From Actinomycetes bacterium (GTDB taxonomy: Bacteria > Actinomycetota > Aquicultoria > Aquicultorales > Aquicultoraceae): a stretch of 64,000 bases of DNA. Under the pieces are notes generated by a model that was given only the letters and a program-made list of their open reading frames with translations, searched no databases and was not told the DNA's origin. Below are positions 48,937 through 57,751 of the stretch, piece after piece (position 1 is the stretch's first letter; each line of letters starts with the position of its first letter). Location of the stretch: contig JAJYQA010000022.1 of NCBI GenBank assembly GCA_021794835.1, positions 1-64,000 on the forward strand. The letters run 5' to 3'. A program made the translations under genes and the position numbers.

Positions 48937-50040
48937 GGGACGCTGCTATGGATTCTATGGTTGCTCATTTACATATATACACAGTAGCGCAAATAGTTGA
49001 CAGAACGCCCATCTACCGCTAACCTTAAACTCATGCCGAGGGGTCCAAGGATAGATATCCCAGGACTGATCCAACATGTGATTTGCCGGGGGATAGAGAG
49101 AAAAGCGATATTTAGAAGTGATGCCGACTACGAGGACATCTTGAGTCGCATCTTAAAACTAGCCGGGGCAGAAGACCTAAAAGTGTATGCCTTTGCCCTC
49201 ATGCCAAACCATATACACCTTCTTGTTAGACCCCTGAAGATGCCACTCTCTACCTTTATGCGAAGGCTCTTGACCGGATACGCCATCTACTTTAACCGAA
49301 AATATAGGCGAGTCGGCCACTTATTCCAAAACCGGTACAAGTCCTACGTGGTAGAAGAAGACAGCTATTTTTTAGAGCTCATCCGCTATATACACCTAAA
49401 TCCAGTAAGGGCTGGTATCATCTCTGGCCTAGGAAAACTTGCTCTCCACCCTTATACTGGCTACTCAGCTTTGATGGGAAGGGCAAATTGCCCCTTTCTT
49501 AACTCAAACGAAGTGCTCTCTCATTTCTCAAGCAACTTAAGATCGGCAAGAAAGAAGCTATTTGAGTTTATGCAAGACGGTATTGCGCAAGGCGAAAGAG
49601 ATGACCTTTCAGGCGGCGGGCTTAAGCGGAGCCTAGCAAGGCTTGATCCGGAGCAAAGAGAAGACCGCCAGGCTTTCGACGAGCGCATTCTAGGCTCTTC
49701 TTTGTTCGTTGAATCTGTACTAAAAGAGACTTGTAGGAAACAAGATTTAAAAGAAAGAGACGGCCGACTTGAAAAGCTTCTTGGCAAGGTAGCCGATCTT
49801 TATAATTTAACTATCCCTGAGCTTTGCTCGGGCTCAAAGAGGGCGCCCGTCTTAAAAGCAAGAACAGCGGTCATCTTCTATGCAACTAAAGATATTGGCA
49901 CCTCAGCAAGGGAGCTATCTAAAGTTTTAAACGTTGCTGCCGCAACTGTTCATGAGAATGTAAGATTGGGAAAAGGCAAGGCTTAAGAATAGGGGATGCC
50001 TCTGGATTCGAAGATACCATAGCAACCATAGCTACGTCCC
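48937..50040 (+). mobile_element. REP-type element carrying a Y1 transposase, with inverted terminal repeats
   Basis: GGGACGCTGCTATGG (48937-48951) and CCATAGCTACGTCCC (50026-50040) are inverted with 13 of 15 matches. Just inside, CTATGGTTGCT (48955-48965) and AGCAACCATAG (50021-50031) are exact inverted copies. The transposase gene lies between them. Just outside the left end GTAAAGCG is repeated three times. REP-associated transposases are usually flanked by such inverted repeats. Confidence 0.6.
49033..49986 (+). CDS. REP-associated tyrosine transposase (Y1_Tnp, IS200-like)
   Basis: An HUH single-strand transposase of about 317 residues. MPRGPRIDIPGLIQHVICRG is the normal beginning of this family, so I use ATG 49033; an in-frame ATG at 48997 adds 12 residues and neither start has a good ribosome binding site. 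The HUH pair is in NHIHLLVRP, and the catalytic tyrosine is in the region FNRKYRRVGHLFQNRYKS. A C-terminal domain (about 230-317) resembles a DnaA-type helix-turn-helix (ARELSKVLNVAAATVHENV). The gene seems intact. Confidence 0.88.
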   Translation: MPRGPRIDIPGLIQHVICRGIERKAIFRSDADYEDILSRILKLAGAEDLKVYAFALMPNHIHLLVRPLKMPLSTFMRRLLTGYAIYFNRKYRRVGHLFQNRYKSYVVEEDSYFLELIRYIHLNPVRAGIISGLGKLALHPYTGYSALMGRANCPFLNSNEVLSHFSSNLRSARKKLFEFMQDGIAQGERDDLSGGGLKRSLARLDPEQREDRQAFDERILGSSLFVESVLKETCRKQDLKERDGRLEKLLGKVADLYNLTIPELCSGSKRAPVLKARTAVIFYATKDIGTSARELSKVLNVAAATVHENVRLGKGKA

Positions 50041-50323
50041 TCTCCCCTTCTCTCCCCCTTCCCTCTCCGTTCTAAAATATAAAAATAATATGTTAGATAC
50101 ATCGTTAAAAGGGTAACTATGCTATCGGGATACTAGAGACATGTTTTTAGCATAGCTGCTCTAATGGCTCGGTTATCTCCAATAATGAATGGTTGGTTGA
50201 TTCTAGAATTAGGTATGGGAACCGGTAAATTCTAAACTTACCGCATGAGCTTGTTCCCCATGCCCTCAAGAAAGGGGTGATGTAGCGACAGTTAAAACCC
50301 TCAAATCTCAAGGATTTACGTTT
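50041..50323. other. Leader region of the di-heme peroxidase gene, with one inverted repeat
   Basis: After a pyrimidine-rich run (50041-50072) comes AT-rich sequence and an 8-bp inverted repeat CTATGCTA (50117-50124) / TAGCATAG (50148-50155). I see no gene, no recognised riboswitch core and no clear promoter. Part of it could be decayed mobile DNA between the transposon end and the peroxidase gene. Confidence 0.4.
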
Positions 50324-51475
50324 ATGAAAAGTTTCTTGAACAAAGGAGGTAATGTGGTTAGAAGATTCCTGGTTTTTATGCTTGTCTTAAGTTGTGCAGT
50401 GGCCTTACTGCTGGTAACCAGCACGGCATTTGCGGCCCCTCCACAATTTCTTACCATGAAACAGCAGCTCGGAAAGTTTCTATACTTTGACAAGAACCTC
50501 TCTACACCCAGCGGGCAGGCTTGCGCAAGTTGCCACTGGCCAAAAGCAGGTTACGCTGATCCTGATTCTAATTTGCCCGTATCAGAAGGTGTAATAAAAG
50601 GCCGTTTTGGCAACCGCAATGCCCCAACATCGGCATACGCCGCATTTAGTCCAGTATTTCATTACGATCCGATTAAAGGATCTTACATCGGTGGTCAATT
50701 CTGGGATGGCCGTGCAGCTACCCTTGCAGACCAGGCAAAAGGACCTTTCCTTAACCCACTAGAAATGAATAATCCAAATAAAGAAGCAGTTGTTAATAAG
50801 GTCCGCAGATCGTGTTATGCACCCCTTTTTACGGTTGTTTACGGGCCGGGGTCGCTAAACGACGCCGAAAAAGCGTACGATCTAATTGCCGATGCAATAG
50901 CGGCATATGAAAGCACAAGTGAAGTATGCAAATTCAACTCAAAGTATGACCTTTATCTTGAGGGCAAGATTAAGTTAACTAAACAGGAAATGAGAGGGTT
51001 GGCTTTATTTGAAGGAAAAGCCAAATGTGCCAACTGTCATCCAAGCCAGTCGGGTCCGGATGGAACCCCACCCTTATTCACAGACTTCACTTACGACAAT
51101 CTCGGCGTGCCCAAGAATCCAGACAACCCATTCTATAACCTGCCGCCGGAGTTTAATCCCGCCGGCAAGAATTTTGTAGACCTTGGGTTAGGCGGAGTTC
51201 TTCACGACCCGGCCCAGTATGGCAAAATGAAGGTCCCGACTCTTCGAAACATAGCAAAAACAGCCCCTTACATGCATAATGGATACTTTAAGACGCTCAA
51301 GGATGTTGTAAATTTCTACAACACCAGGGATACTGGCAACTGGCCGGCCCCCGAGGTCTCTCAAAACGTCAATACCGGGGAGCTGGGGAATCTTGGTTTA
51401 ACCGACCAAGAAGTTGACGATATAGTGGCATTCCTAAAAACGCTTACAGACGGCTATGGAGCCCACCGGCGGTAA
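50324..51475 (+). CDS. Di-heme cytochrome c peroxidase (CcpA/MauG family)
   Basis: A secreted protein (383 aa) with a signal peptide ending TSTAFA (about residue 37). Two heme-binding sites CASCH (about 66-70) and CANCH (about 235-239), and the family motifs FDKNLSTPSGQACASCH, FWDGRAATLADQAKGP and MKVPTLRNIAKTAPYMHNG place it with bacterial di-heme peroxidases. These reduce hydrogen peroxide with electrons from small cytochromes, or act on other substrates (MauG). ATG 50324 follows AAGGA; GTG 50354 behind AAAGGAGGT is an alternative that keeps the signal peptide. It is isolated between mobile DNA and a terminator. Confidence 0.9.
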   Translation: MKSFLNKGGNVVRRFLVFMLVLSCAVALLLVTSTAFAAPPQFLTMKQQLGKFLYFDKNLSTPSGQACASCHWPKAGYADPDSNLPVSEGVIKGRFGNRNAPTSAYAAFSPVFHYDPIKGSYIGGQFWDGRAATLADQAKGPFLNPLEMNNPNKEAVVNKVRRSCYAPLFTVVYGPGSLNDAEKAYDLIADAIAAYESTSEVCKFNSKYDLYLEGKIKLTKQEMRGLALFEGKAKCANCHPSQSGPDGTPPLFTDFTYDNLGVPKNPDNPFYNLPPEFNPAGKNFVDLGLGGVLHDPAQYGKMKVPTLRNIAKTAPYMHNGYFKTLKDVVNFYNTRDTGNWPAPEVSQNVNTGELGNLGLTDQEVDDIVAFLKTLTDGYGAHRR

Positions 51476-51482
51476 CGCATTA

Positions 51483-51515
51483 AATAAGGGAGTGCAGCTA
51501 TTGCATTCCCTTATT
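51483..51515 (+). terminator. Hairpin after the peroxidase gene
   Basis: AATAAGGGAGTGCA (51483-51496) and TGCATTCCCTTATT (51502-51515) pair over 14 bp with one G-U and a 5-nt loop. The T-tract (AAAATCTTTT) is weak, but the position 7 bp after the stop codon suggests a terminator. Confidence 0.6.
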
Positions 51516-51540
51516 AAAATCTTTTAGCTACGCTTATTAT

Positions 51541-51696
51541 TATCTCACCGATGGGCATGATACCACACTTGAAGCTCCCTCTCGCATTGGATACCTCATC
51601 AAAGACGTGTACAATCAAAAGAGGCTTCACTCATCCCTTGGCTATATGTCGCCAGATGAGTATGAAAGACCAGGGTGCAGTCCAAACTTTGTTTGA
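51541..51696 (+). pseudogene. IS3 family transposase (OrfB), C-terminal remnant
   Basis: The frame ending TGA at 51694 reads YNQKRLHSSLGYMSPDEYE, which is the conserved C-terminus of the IS3-type DDE transposase OrfB. RIGYLIKDV precedes it. The DDE catalytic core and orfA are absent, and the frame upstream of about 51541 shows no similarity. It is a scar of an old insertion lying between the peroxidase and propeller genes. Confidence 0.8.
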
Positions 51697-51714
51697 TATT
51701 TAAAGCGGTTTAAG

Positions 51715-52785
51715 ATGACAAGAACGGTTCGTGGTATCTTAATATTTTTTCTTGTTTTGATATCTATCCTATCCGGTTGCACAAAGCAGCCCAAGGAAAA
51801 GGCTAAAACACCGGGCAGACTAAAATGGAAAGCCGATACTGTTGCGGTTGGCTTTAAGCCGCTGGGCTGGCTGAGCTATTCTCCGGTTGTCGCAAACGGG
51901 ATGGTTTATCTGCGGGGCCGGGATGGTCTTTACGCCCTTGATACAAAAACTGGTAAGCAGAAGTGGATGCTTAAGAATAAGTTTAGCATCGCTACCCCGT
52001 GCGTGAGCGACGGTGTTCTCTACATGGGCAGCCTTGATGGCATTTTTGCGATCAATGCCAAGACTGGCAAGGGAATTTGGTACTTTAAGATAGGTCACGA
52101 GGTCGATTCAAAACCGACTGTCGCTGACGGAACAGTTTACTTTGGTTGCGCCGATAGCAAATTTTATGCTGTTAGTGCAAAAAGTGGGAGAATAAAGTGG
52201 GTTCGTGCAACCAAAAAGCCGGTCTACTCAACTCCCGCTGTCGCCGAGGGTGTGGTTTATTTTGGTGGCACCAATGACTATCTTTACGCACTAGATGCAA
52301 AGACAGGCGCAATAAAGTGGGTTTTTAGAACAGGTGGGATCGTTGGCTCGCCGGTTGTGGAAGGCGGCACGCTTTATTTCGGGAGTTGGGATAACTGCGT
52401 CTATGCCTTAAATGCCAAAATGGGCAAGAAGAGATGGAAGACTGCGCTAGATAGTGAGATTACCTCCGCCCCGGCAATCGGTAGTAGTGCGGTTTATTGC
52501 ACGAGCTGGAACGGCAATGTCTATGCTCTTGATTTAAAGACAGGCATTAAGAAATGGGTATTTAAAAGAGAGATGTTAAGTGGTCTTGATGCGTCGCCGG
52601 TCATCGATGCCGGCACAGTTTACATCGGCATCGATAAGTTCTATGCTCTTGACGCCAGGACTGGCAAGGAAAAATGGGATTTCCAAGTTATCAAAGGCTC
52701 GCAGAGCTCCGGCATTTCCTCAGCTGTCGTCTCAGGCAAGACAATCTATTTTATTAGTAATGGTGTCTATGCGGTGAGGCAATAA
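51715..52785 (+). CDS. PQQ-type beta-propeller lipoprotein
   Basis: A 356-residue extracytoplasmic lipoprotein (lipobox ILSGC, Cys22). It is built of at least seven repeats of the form VYxG..D..xYALDAKTGKxKW, typical of PQQ-like or BamB-like propellers. It lacks the catalytic residues that would mark a PQQ dehydrogenase, as far as I can see. A scaffold or binding role is likely, and no cofactor can be assumed. It stands alone, 19 bp after the transposase remnant. Confidence 0.85.
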   Translation: MTRTVRGILIFFLVLISILSGCTKQPKEKAKTPGRLKWKADTVAVGFKPLGWLSYSPVVANGMVYLRGRDGLYALDTKTGKQKWMLKNKFSIATPCVSDGVLYMGSLDGIFAINAKTGKGIWYFKIGHEVDSKPTVADGTVYFGCADSKFYAVSAKSGRIKWVRATKKPVYSTPAVAEGVVYFGGTNDYLYALDAKTGAIKWVFRTGGIVGSPVVEGGTLYFGSWDNCVYALNAKMGKKRWKTALDSEITSAPAIGSSAVYCTSWNGNVYALDLKTGIKKWVFKREMLSGLDASPVIDAGTVYIGIDKFYALDARTGKEKWDFQVIKGSQSSGISSAVVSGKTIYFISNGVYAVRQ

Positions 52786-52929
52786 CGTTTATCAACTTCG
52801 CTTAGATATAATAGGGCTTGCAGGAAGATATGTGGGTGTTTTAGTGCGCTTTTTTCACGTTTATTGGTTTGCTTTGTGGGTAGAGAAAACCTGCAAAAAA
52901 TAATCCAGGACGAAAGGAGAAAAACTAAA

Positions 52930-53589
52930 ATGCCCACTGACCAAGAGATTAAATCCGATATCCAAGATACCTTGACCTGGGATATCCGGGTTAACAATCA
53001 AGATATCATTGTTGATGTAACGGATGGGGTTGTAACACTTATCGGGACCGTTGATACCTACGACCAGAAGCTAGAAGCGGCCCAAATCTCAGGCCGCATA
53101 AAGGGAGTGGTTGATATTATAAATGATATTGTTGTAAAACCGGTAAGCGCAAGGCCTGACCTTGAAATACAAAACGATGTCGGCACAGCGATAAGAAGAG
53201 ACGTAAGGATAAACGCCGAGGATGTTATCGTAAATGTAAACAGCGCCGTGGTCACATTAAGTGGCTCTGTACCTACAATAGCGCAAAAGAATGCCGTAGA
53301 AAGCGATGCCTGGCTGACCCCCGGGGTGACCGATGTTATAGATAACATTGTCGTTGCACCTCCGTTTGCCAGAACAGATCATGAGATAAAAGACAATGTA
53401 CTGGCCAGGCTTTTAGGAAATACCAGTATACATATCAGACACCTAAACGTTGATGTAATAAATGGGGTTGTTTATATTAGGGGATCGGTTAGTGACTACA
53501 CCCAAAAATGGATAGCATCGGATGACGCCTGGAGGGTGCCCGGGGTCAAAAATGTTGTAAACGAGCTTGCCGTAGAAAGAGTTGCCTAA
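52930..53589 (+). CDS. Triple BON-domain protein (OsmY-like)
   Basis: About 219 residues with three BON domains in tandem (about 1-70, 75-145, 150-215), each showing a glycine-rich strand such as DGVVTLIGTV, SAVVTLSGSV or NGVVYIRGSV. BON domains bind phospholipids or other surfaces and mark stress proteins. ATG 52930 is chosen because AGGAG lies 10 bp upstream; an in-frame ATG at 52864 lacks a site. No signal peptide is visible, unlike OsmY, so a cytoplasmic location is likely. Its end overlaps the convergent amidohydrolase gene by 4 bp. Confidence 0.85.
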   Translation: MPTDQEIKSDIQDTLTWDIRVNNQDIIVDVTDGVVTLIGTVDTYDQKLEAAQISGRIKGVVDIINDIVVKPVSARPDLEIQNDVGTAIRRDVRINAEDVIVNVNSAVVTLSGSVPTIAQKNAVESDAWLTPGVTDVIDNIVVAPPFARTDHEIKDNVLARLLGNTSIHIRHLNVDVINGVVYIRGSVSDYTQKWIASDDAWRVPGVKNVVNELAVERVA

Positions 53590-54371
53590 AAACCTAATAG
53601 TCTGGCCGGATTCTCACTTAAAAATTTAGCCGATAAGTTTTCACCAAAGAGCTTTTCGATATATTCTCGTTCGGTTTTATGGTCTCTAAACGGGAAATCC
53701 GTTCCGAAAAGGATGCGGTCGAAGCCAATTCGCTTGGCCATTGAAACAAAAAAGTCATCATCAATTCTGGTAGGTAGGTATGCTGTATCAAAGTAAACGT
53801 TGTCGTAGCCGATCAGGGGATCTACGCTGTCCCATGTCTGGTAGCCTCCAAAGTGGGCGAGAACTATCTTAAGCTTGGGGAAGGATTCTATGATTTTTAC
53901 AAACTGTTTCGGCTGGCTAAAAGTCCCCTTAACGCCGCCTTCCTCGTCGCCCGCGTGAAAAACAACAATAAGCCCAAGCTCGGTCGCCCGCTCATAGATA
54001 GGAAACATGCGCTTATCATCCGGATAAAACCTCTGGGCATTGGGCTGTATTTTCAGCCCCTTTAGTCCAAGACTGGGGAAACGGTCAAGCTCGGCAGGGT
54101 CGTTCTCGGCGTGAATCGAGCCAAAGGGGATGATTCTCTCATGTCGCCTTCCCAGCTCGGAATACCAATCGTTGAACTTAACATGTTCCGGGCGGTTTGC
54201 AATGGATAAAACAACAACCTTGTCTATGCCGGCGTTTTCAGCAGATTCCAACACCTCTGCCGATACCGCGTTGTACCTACGCCTAACCCCGTAGACCTCC
54301 TCCATCTTGCCGATTAGTTTTTCGGCGACATCCTCTTGGAAAACATGCGCGTGAAAATCAAAAGTGAGCAT
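53586..54371 (-). CDS. Amidohydrolase family (TIM-barrel) protein
   Basis: A 261-residue metal-dependent hydrolase of the amidohydrolase-2 kind. It starts with the metal motif HAH (residues 7-9), then GLKIQPNAQRF, VVFHAGDEEG, VLAHFGGYQ, and ends near RILFGTDFPFRD, the aspartate that binds the metal. Decarboxylases and hydrolases of this subfamily act on varied substrates; none can be named here. It is transcribed towards the BON gene. Confidence 0.85.
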   Translation of the reverse strand: MLTFDFHAHVFQEDVAEKLIGKMEEVYGVRRRYNAVSAEVLESAENAGIDKVVVLSIANRPEHVKFNDWYSELGRRHERIIPFGSIHAENDPAELDRFPSLGLKGLKIQPNAQRFYPDDKRMFPIYERATELGLIVVFHAGDEEGGVKGTFSQPKQFVKIIESFPKLKIVLAHFGGYQTWDSVDPLIGYDNVYFDTAYLPTRIDDDFFVSMAKRIGFDRILFGTDFPFRDHKTEREYIEKLFGENLSAKFLSENPARLLGF

Positions 54372-54728
54372 AACTCATCCTTTTCATTGGCAAAATATGT
54401 TCTTACAATAGCATAGGTAGAAGGCTTGGTGAAGAACCAGAGGAATTGCGAATTTTGGGTGGCGAATTAAAGACCGGTTAATAGGTGAGTGGTGAATCGG
54501 AAAGGGTCATCCTGAGCGTAGCCGAAGGCGGAGTCGAAGGATCTCAATAATATAATCAAAAGTTATTGCCCACATCTCTTGCTTTCATACTGTGAGCTGT
54601 CAGCTGAGGGCTGTGAGCTATGTCGTTTACAAAGATTTCAGCTAAAAGTTTAATTAAGAGGTAGGAAAATTATGGTATTTGCCGAATAGAAAATAAAATA
54701 AAGCAGTATCTAAGTATAATGGTGATAA
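54372..54728. repeat. amidohydrolase-dgt gap with modular repeat, copy C
   Basis: Copy C of the intergenic family: module 1 (54442-54470, TTGCGAATTTTGGGTGGCG), module 2 (54471-54504, AGACCGGTTAATAGGTGAG), module 3 (54506-54545, GTCATCCTGAGCGTAGCCG). A GCTGT-rich stretch (GTGAGCTGTCAGCTGAGGGC) follows at about 54590. The last 120 bp are AT-rich and carry TATAAT at 54715-54720, too close to the dgt start to be certain. No gene is seen. Confidence 0.5.
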
Positions 54729-55775
54729 GTGAAGAATAATATGTTAACGCTAAGAGAGTTATATGAGCAGCAGGAATCAGAGCTGTTAGCTAAGAACGCC
54801 AAGCTAAGTAGAGATACAAAGGGACGGGCAAAGCCGATCGAGCCGTGTCCGTTGCGGACTTGCTACCAACGTGATCGCGACCGTATTATCCACTCTAAGG
54901 CGTTTAGGCGTCTCATTAATAAGACGCAAGTATTTCTTGCCCCCGAAGGAGATCACTATCGCACAAGACTTACGCACACGCTTGAAGTAAGCCAAATCTC
55001 AAGGACTATTGCTAGAGCTCTTCGACTAAACGAAGATCTCGTCGAGGCAATCGCCCTTGGACACGACCTTGGGCATACTCCCTTTGGCCACGTTGGGGAG
55101 CAAGCAATAGACGAAATATTTAAGGAGCTTAAGGACTCAGAAATTAGTGGCGTGCCAGCATATTTTAGGCACAACGAGCAGAGCCTTCGGGTAGTAGATA
55201 TCATTGAGTACGAGGGCAAGGGGCTTAACCTTACCTGGGAGGTGCGAGACGGAATCCTCAACCATACGGGAGAAAAAGACCCCGAGACCCTAGAGGGCAA
55301 AATCGTAAAGATTGCCGATAGAATCGCCTATATAAACCACGATATCGACGATGCGGTGCGGGCCGGTATCTTAAGCGTTGCGGATATTCCCGACAAGCTT
55401 ACTTGCTTGCTTGGTAAATACCATGGTGTTCGCATAAATAACATGGTCTATAACTTGGTTGAGTACAGCAAGAACCAAGATAAAATAGCAATGAGCCCGA
55501 ATTTCATGAAGGCTATGCTTGAACTAAGAGAATTTTTGTTTGAACATGTTTATCTGAGCTCGGCAGCAAAATCGGAAAATGGCAAAGCCAAAAATGTTAT
55601 AAGAAGCCTTTTCTTTTTGTTCTTAAAAAAACCAGGGCTACTCCCGCCAGAATTTTATCCGAGGAGCGAGGAGGAGCTTCCAGTAAGAGTGTGCGATTAC
55701 GTCGCGGGGATGACGGACCGCTATGCAATAAAGACGTTTGAGGACTACTTCGTCCCGCAGGTTTGGATGGTCTAG
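54729..55775 (+). CDS. dgt: Deoxyguanosinetriphosphate triphosphohydrolase-like protein
   Basis: HD-domain dNTPase (348 aa) that removes triphosphate from dGTP or other dNTPs. Motifs: YRTRLTHTLEVSQISR, ALGHDLGHTPFGHVGE (the HD core) and the later DxxxY-like AYINHDIDDA. GTG 54729 or ATG 54741 may be the start. It lies immediately before dnaG and rpoD, the usual order in Gram-positive genomes. Substrate range is unproven. Confidence 0.92.
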   Translation: MKNNMLTLRELYEQQESELLAKNAKLSRDTKGRAKPIEPCPLRTCYQRDRDRIIHSKAFRRLINKTQVFLAPEGDHYRTRLTHTLEVSQISRTIARALRLNEDLVEAIALGHDLGHTPFGHVGEQAIDEIFKELKDSEISGVPAYFRHNEQSLRVVDIIEYEGKGLNLTWEVRDGILNHTGEKDPETLEGKIVKIADRIAYINHDIDDAVRAGILSVADIPDKLTCLLGKYHGVRINNMVYNLVEYSKNQDKIAMSPNFMKAMLELREFLFEHVYLSSAAKSENGKAKNVIRSLFFLFLKKPGLLPPEFYPRSEEELPVRVCDYVAGMTDRYAIKTFEDYFVPQVWMV

Positions 55776-55779
55776 GGAT

Positions 55780-55850
55780 TGCCAATTTACGATTTTCGGT
55801 TGTCGGATTAAAGACCGGTGAGTCGGTGAACAGGTGAATCGGAAAGACCG
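55780..55850. repeat. Intergenic modular repeat, copy D
   Basis: A CAATTTACGATTTTCGGTTG module and an AAGACCGGTGAGTCGGTGAA module fill the dgt-dnaG gap. The third module of copies B and C is absent. Confidence 0.5.
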
Positions 55851-55902
55851 GTAACTTTACTTAGCATTGGCACTTAAAAAGTCCGAAAGGATTAGGGGCA
55901 AA

Positions 55903-57729
55903 ATGGCTAGTTATAAAGGCCGCATAAAAGAAGAAGATATAAGTACAATAAGAGAGCGCAGCAATATAGTTGATGTGGTCTCCGATTATGTCATGCTCAA
56001 GAAAAAAGGGAAGCTTTTTTGGGGACTTTGCCCATTTCACCAAGAGAAAAGCCCTTCCTTTAAGGTGGATCCGGCAACTCAGCTTTTTCACTGCTTTGGA
56101 TGCGGCGAGGGTGGAAACGTCTTTACCTTTATCATGAAAGTTGAGCGCCTGGATTTTCCCGAGGCGGTTGGGGCTTTAGCAGAACGTATTGGCTACAGAA
56201 TTAACTACGAGGCGATAAAGCCAAAGGAAGCTTCTAAAAAGGGCCGTATCCTAGAGGCAAATCACCTGGCCATGCTCTTTTACCAGCATATCTTACAAAA
56301 AACGCGTGAGGGAGAGCGCGGCAGAACTTATTTAAAGAAGCGTGGCTTAAATGACGATATTGTAAACAGCTATGGGCTTGGTTTGGCCCCCCAGAGTTGG
56401 GGTTCTTTGGATAATTACCTCATAAAGAAGGGTTTTTCCAGGGCAGAGCTCCTGGAAGCTGGCCTCGTAGTTAAAGGGCCGAAAGGATACTACGATAGAT
56501 TTAGGGGCAGGCTTATTTTCCCAATAACCGACCTTAGAGGACACGTTATTGCTTTTGGGGGTCGGGTTTTGGGTACTGGTGAGCCCAAGTATCTTAACTC
56601 TCCGGAGACCGTTTTGTACCATAAAAGTTCAACGCTTTACGGCCTTCACCTGGCAAAAAGCCAGATAGTACGCACGGGAGCTGTCTTGGTCGTTGAAGGA
56701 TACACTGATGTTCTTGCCCTGGCGCAGGCCGGAATTTTAAATGTGGTAGCCACGCTTGGGACAGCCTTTACGGCTGAGCATATAGAGCTTCTGAAGCGGT
56801 TTGCCGAGCGCGTAATTTTAGTTTTTGACGCTGATGCAGCTGGCATGAAAGCTGCCGAGAGCGCAAGTTCGTACCTTTCAGAGTTCAGACTCCCGCAGAC
56901 GGAGGCTTTAAGGAATTTGGAGCAAACAAGCACCTCAGGTATAGATGTAAAGGTCATTATGCTGCCGCAAAATCTAGATCCGGCCGATTTTATCGCTGCG
57001 CAGGGTGCAGAATCCTTCTATAAACTGGTAGATTTGGCGGAGCCGTTCTTTGATTTTTACTTGACGAGAGAGATTAATAAGTATAATATCAGTGAGGTTC
57101 GGCAAAAAGAGCAGGCCGCACTGGCTTGTTTTAAACTTATTGCAATGCTCGATCATCCGGCATCGCAAAAAGAATATTTAAGCAAAGTCGCCCAGCGGCT
57201 TGAGCTCGATGAGGAAGCACTTACGGTTAAGTACAATGCTATATATAAAAAAAGCTCAGCAATACGAAGTGAAGCAAGGGCAACAGTACTTGATCCGCAA
57301 GAAAGAGCAGAGCGTTCACTTCTTCACTTAGCGCTAAAATATCCCGAGATTAGAAATAGAATACCTGCAGAGATGGACGAGAGCTACTTTGTTTCTCCTG
57401 CTCATGCCCAGATTTTCACAGTTTTAAAGAGCATGGGCGGGGGTAAATTTGACGCAAGCGCACTGGATAATCTTGACAAAGGGCTTGCATCAAAGGCTAC
57501 CGAGCTACTATTAGCTGAGCCTGAATACGAGGAGGAAAAGTTATTAAAATATTTTAAGGATATTTTAATAACGCTCAAGGATTTTCATTATAGACGTCAA
57601 ATTAGTAAATTGAAAGCGGAACTTCAATCTTTGACGTCTCAAGAAAATAAAATGCATTACGATGCATTATTTGAAGAGCTAATTGCTCTAGAAGCAAAAA
57701 GACGGGACCTCAAAGAAAAGGTACCGTAG
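55903..57729 (+). CDS. dnaG: DNA primase
   Basis: Synthesises RNA primers at the replication fork (about 608 aa). ATG 55903 is chosen, behind AGGGGC; an in-frame TTG at 55867 is less likely. The N-terminal zinc site is CPFHQ...CFGC. The catalytic Toprim domain has [11 protein letters not shown] and [11 protein letters not shown]. The C-terminal helicase-binding domain is helical. rpoD follows after about 20 bp. Confidence 0.95.
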   Translation: MASYKGRIKEEDISTIRERSNIVDVVSDYVMLKKKGKLFWGLCPFHQEKSPSFKVDPATQLFHCFGCGEGGNVFTFIMKVERLDFPEAVGALAERIGYRINYEAIKPKEASKKGRILEANHLAMLFYQHILQKTREGERGRTYLKKRGLNDDIVNSYGLGLAPQSWGSLDNYLIKKGFSRAELLEAGLVVKGPKGYYDRFRGRLIFPITDLRGHVIAFGGRVLGTGEPKYLNSPETVLYHKSSTLYGLHLAKSQIVRTGAVLVVEGYTDVLALAQAGILNVVATLGTAFTAEHIELLKRFAERVILVFDADAAGMKAAESASSYLSEFRLPQTEALRNLEQTSTSGIDVKVIMLPQNLDPADFIAAQGAESFYKLVDLAEPFFDFYLTREINKYNISEVRQKEQAALACFKLIAMLDHPASQKEYLSKVAQRLELDEEALTVKYNAIYKKSSAIRSEARATVLDPQERAERSLLHLALKYPEIRNRIPAEMDESYFVSPAHAQIFTVLKSMGGGKFDASALDNLDKGLASKATELLLAEPEYEEEKLLKYFKDILITLKDFHYRRQISKLKAELQSLTSQENKMHYDALFEELIALEAKRRDLKEKVP

Positions 57730-57751
57730 TTTGATTGGAGGAAAGTCTAGT

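Noticed and set aside
50041-50323. Riboswitch in the peroxidase leader (cyclic di-GMP or cobalamin type)
   Set aside because: The conserved cores of those classes were looked for and not found. One 8-bp inverted repeat is not enough.
51484-51696. Complete IS3 element
   Set aside because: Only the last about 30-40 residues of OrfB are recognisable. The catalytic core, orfA and terminal inverted repeats are absent, so it is listed as a remnant.
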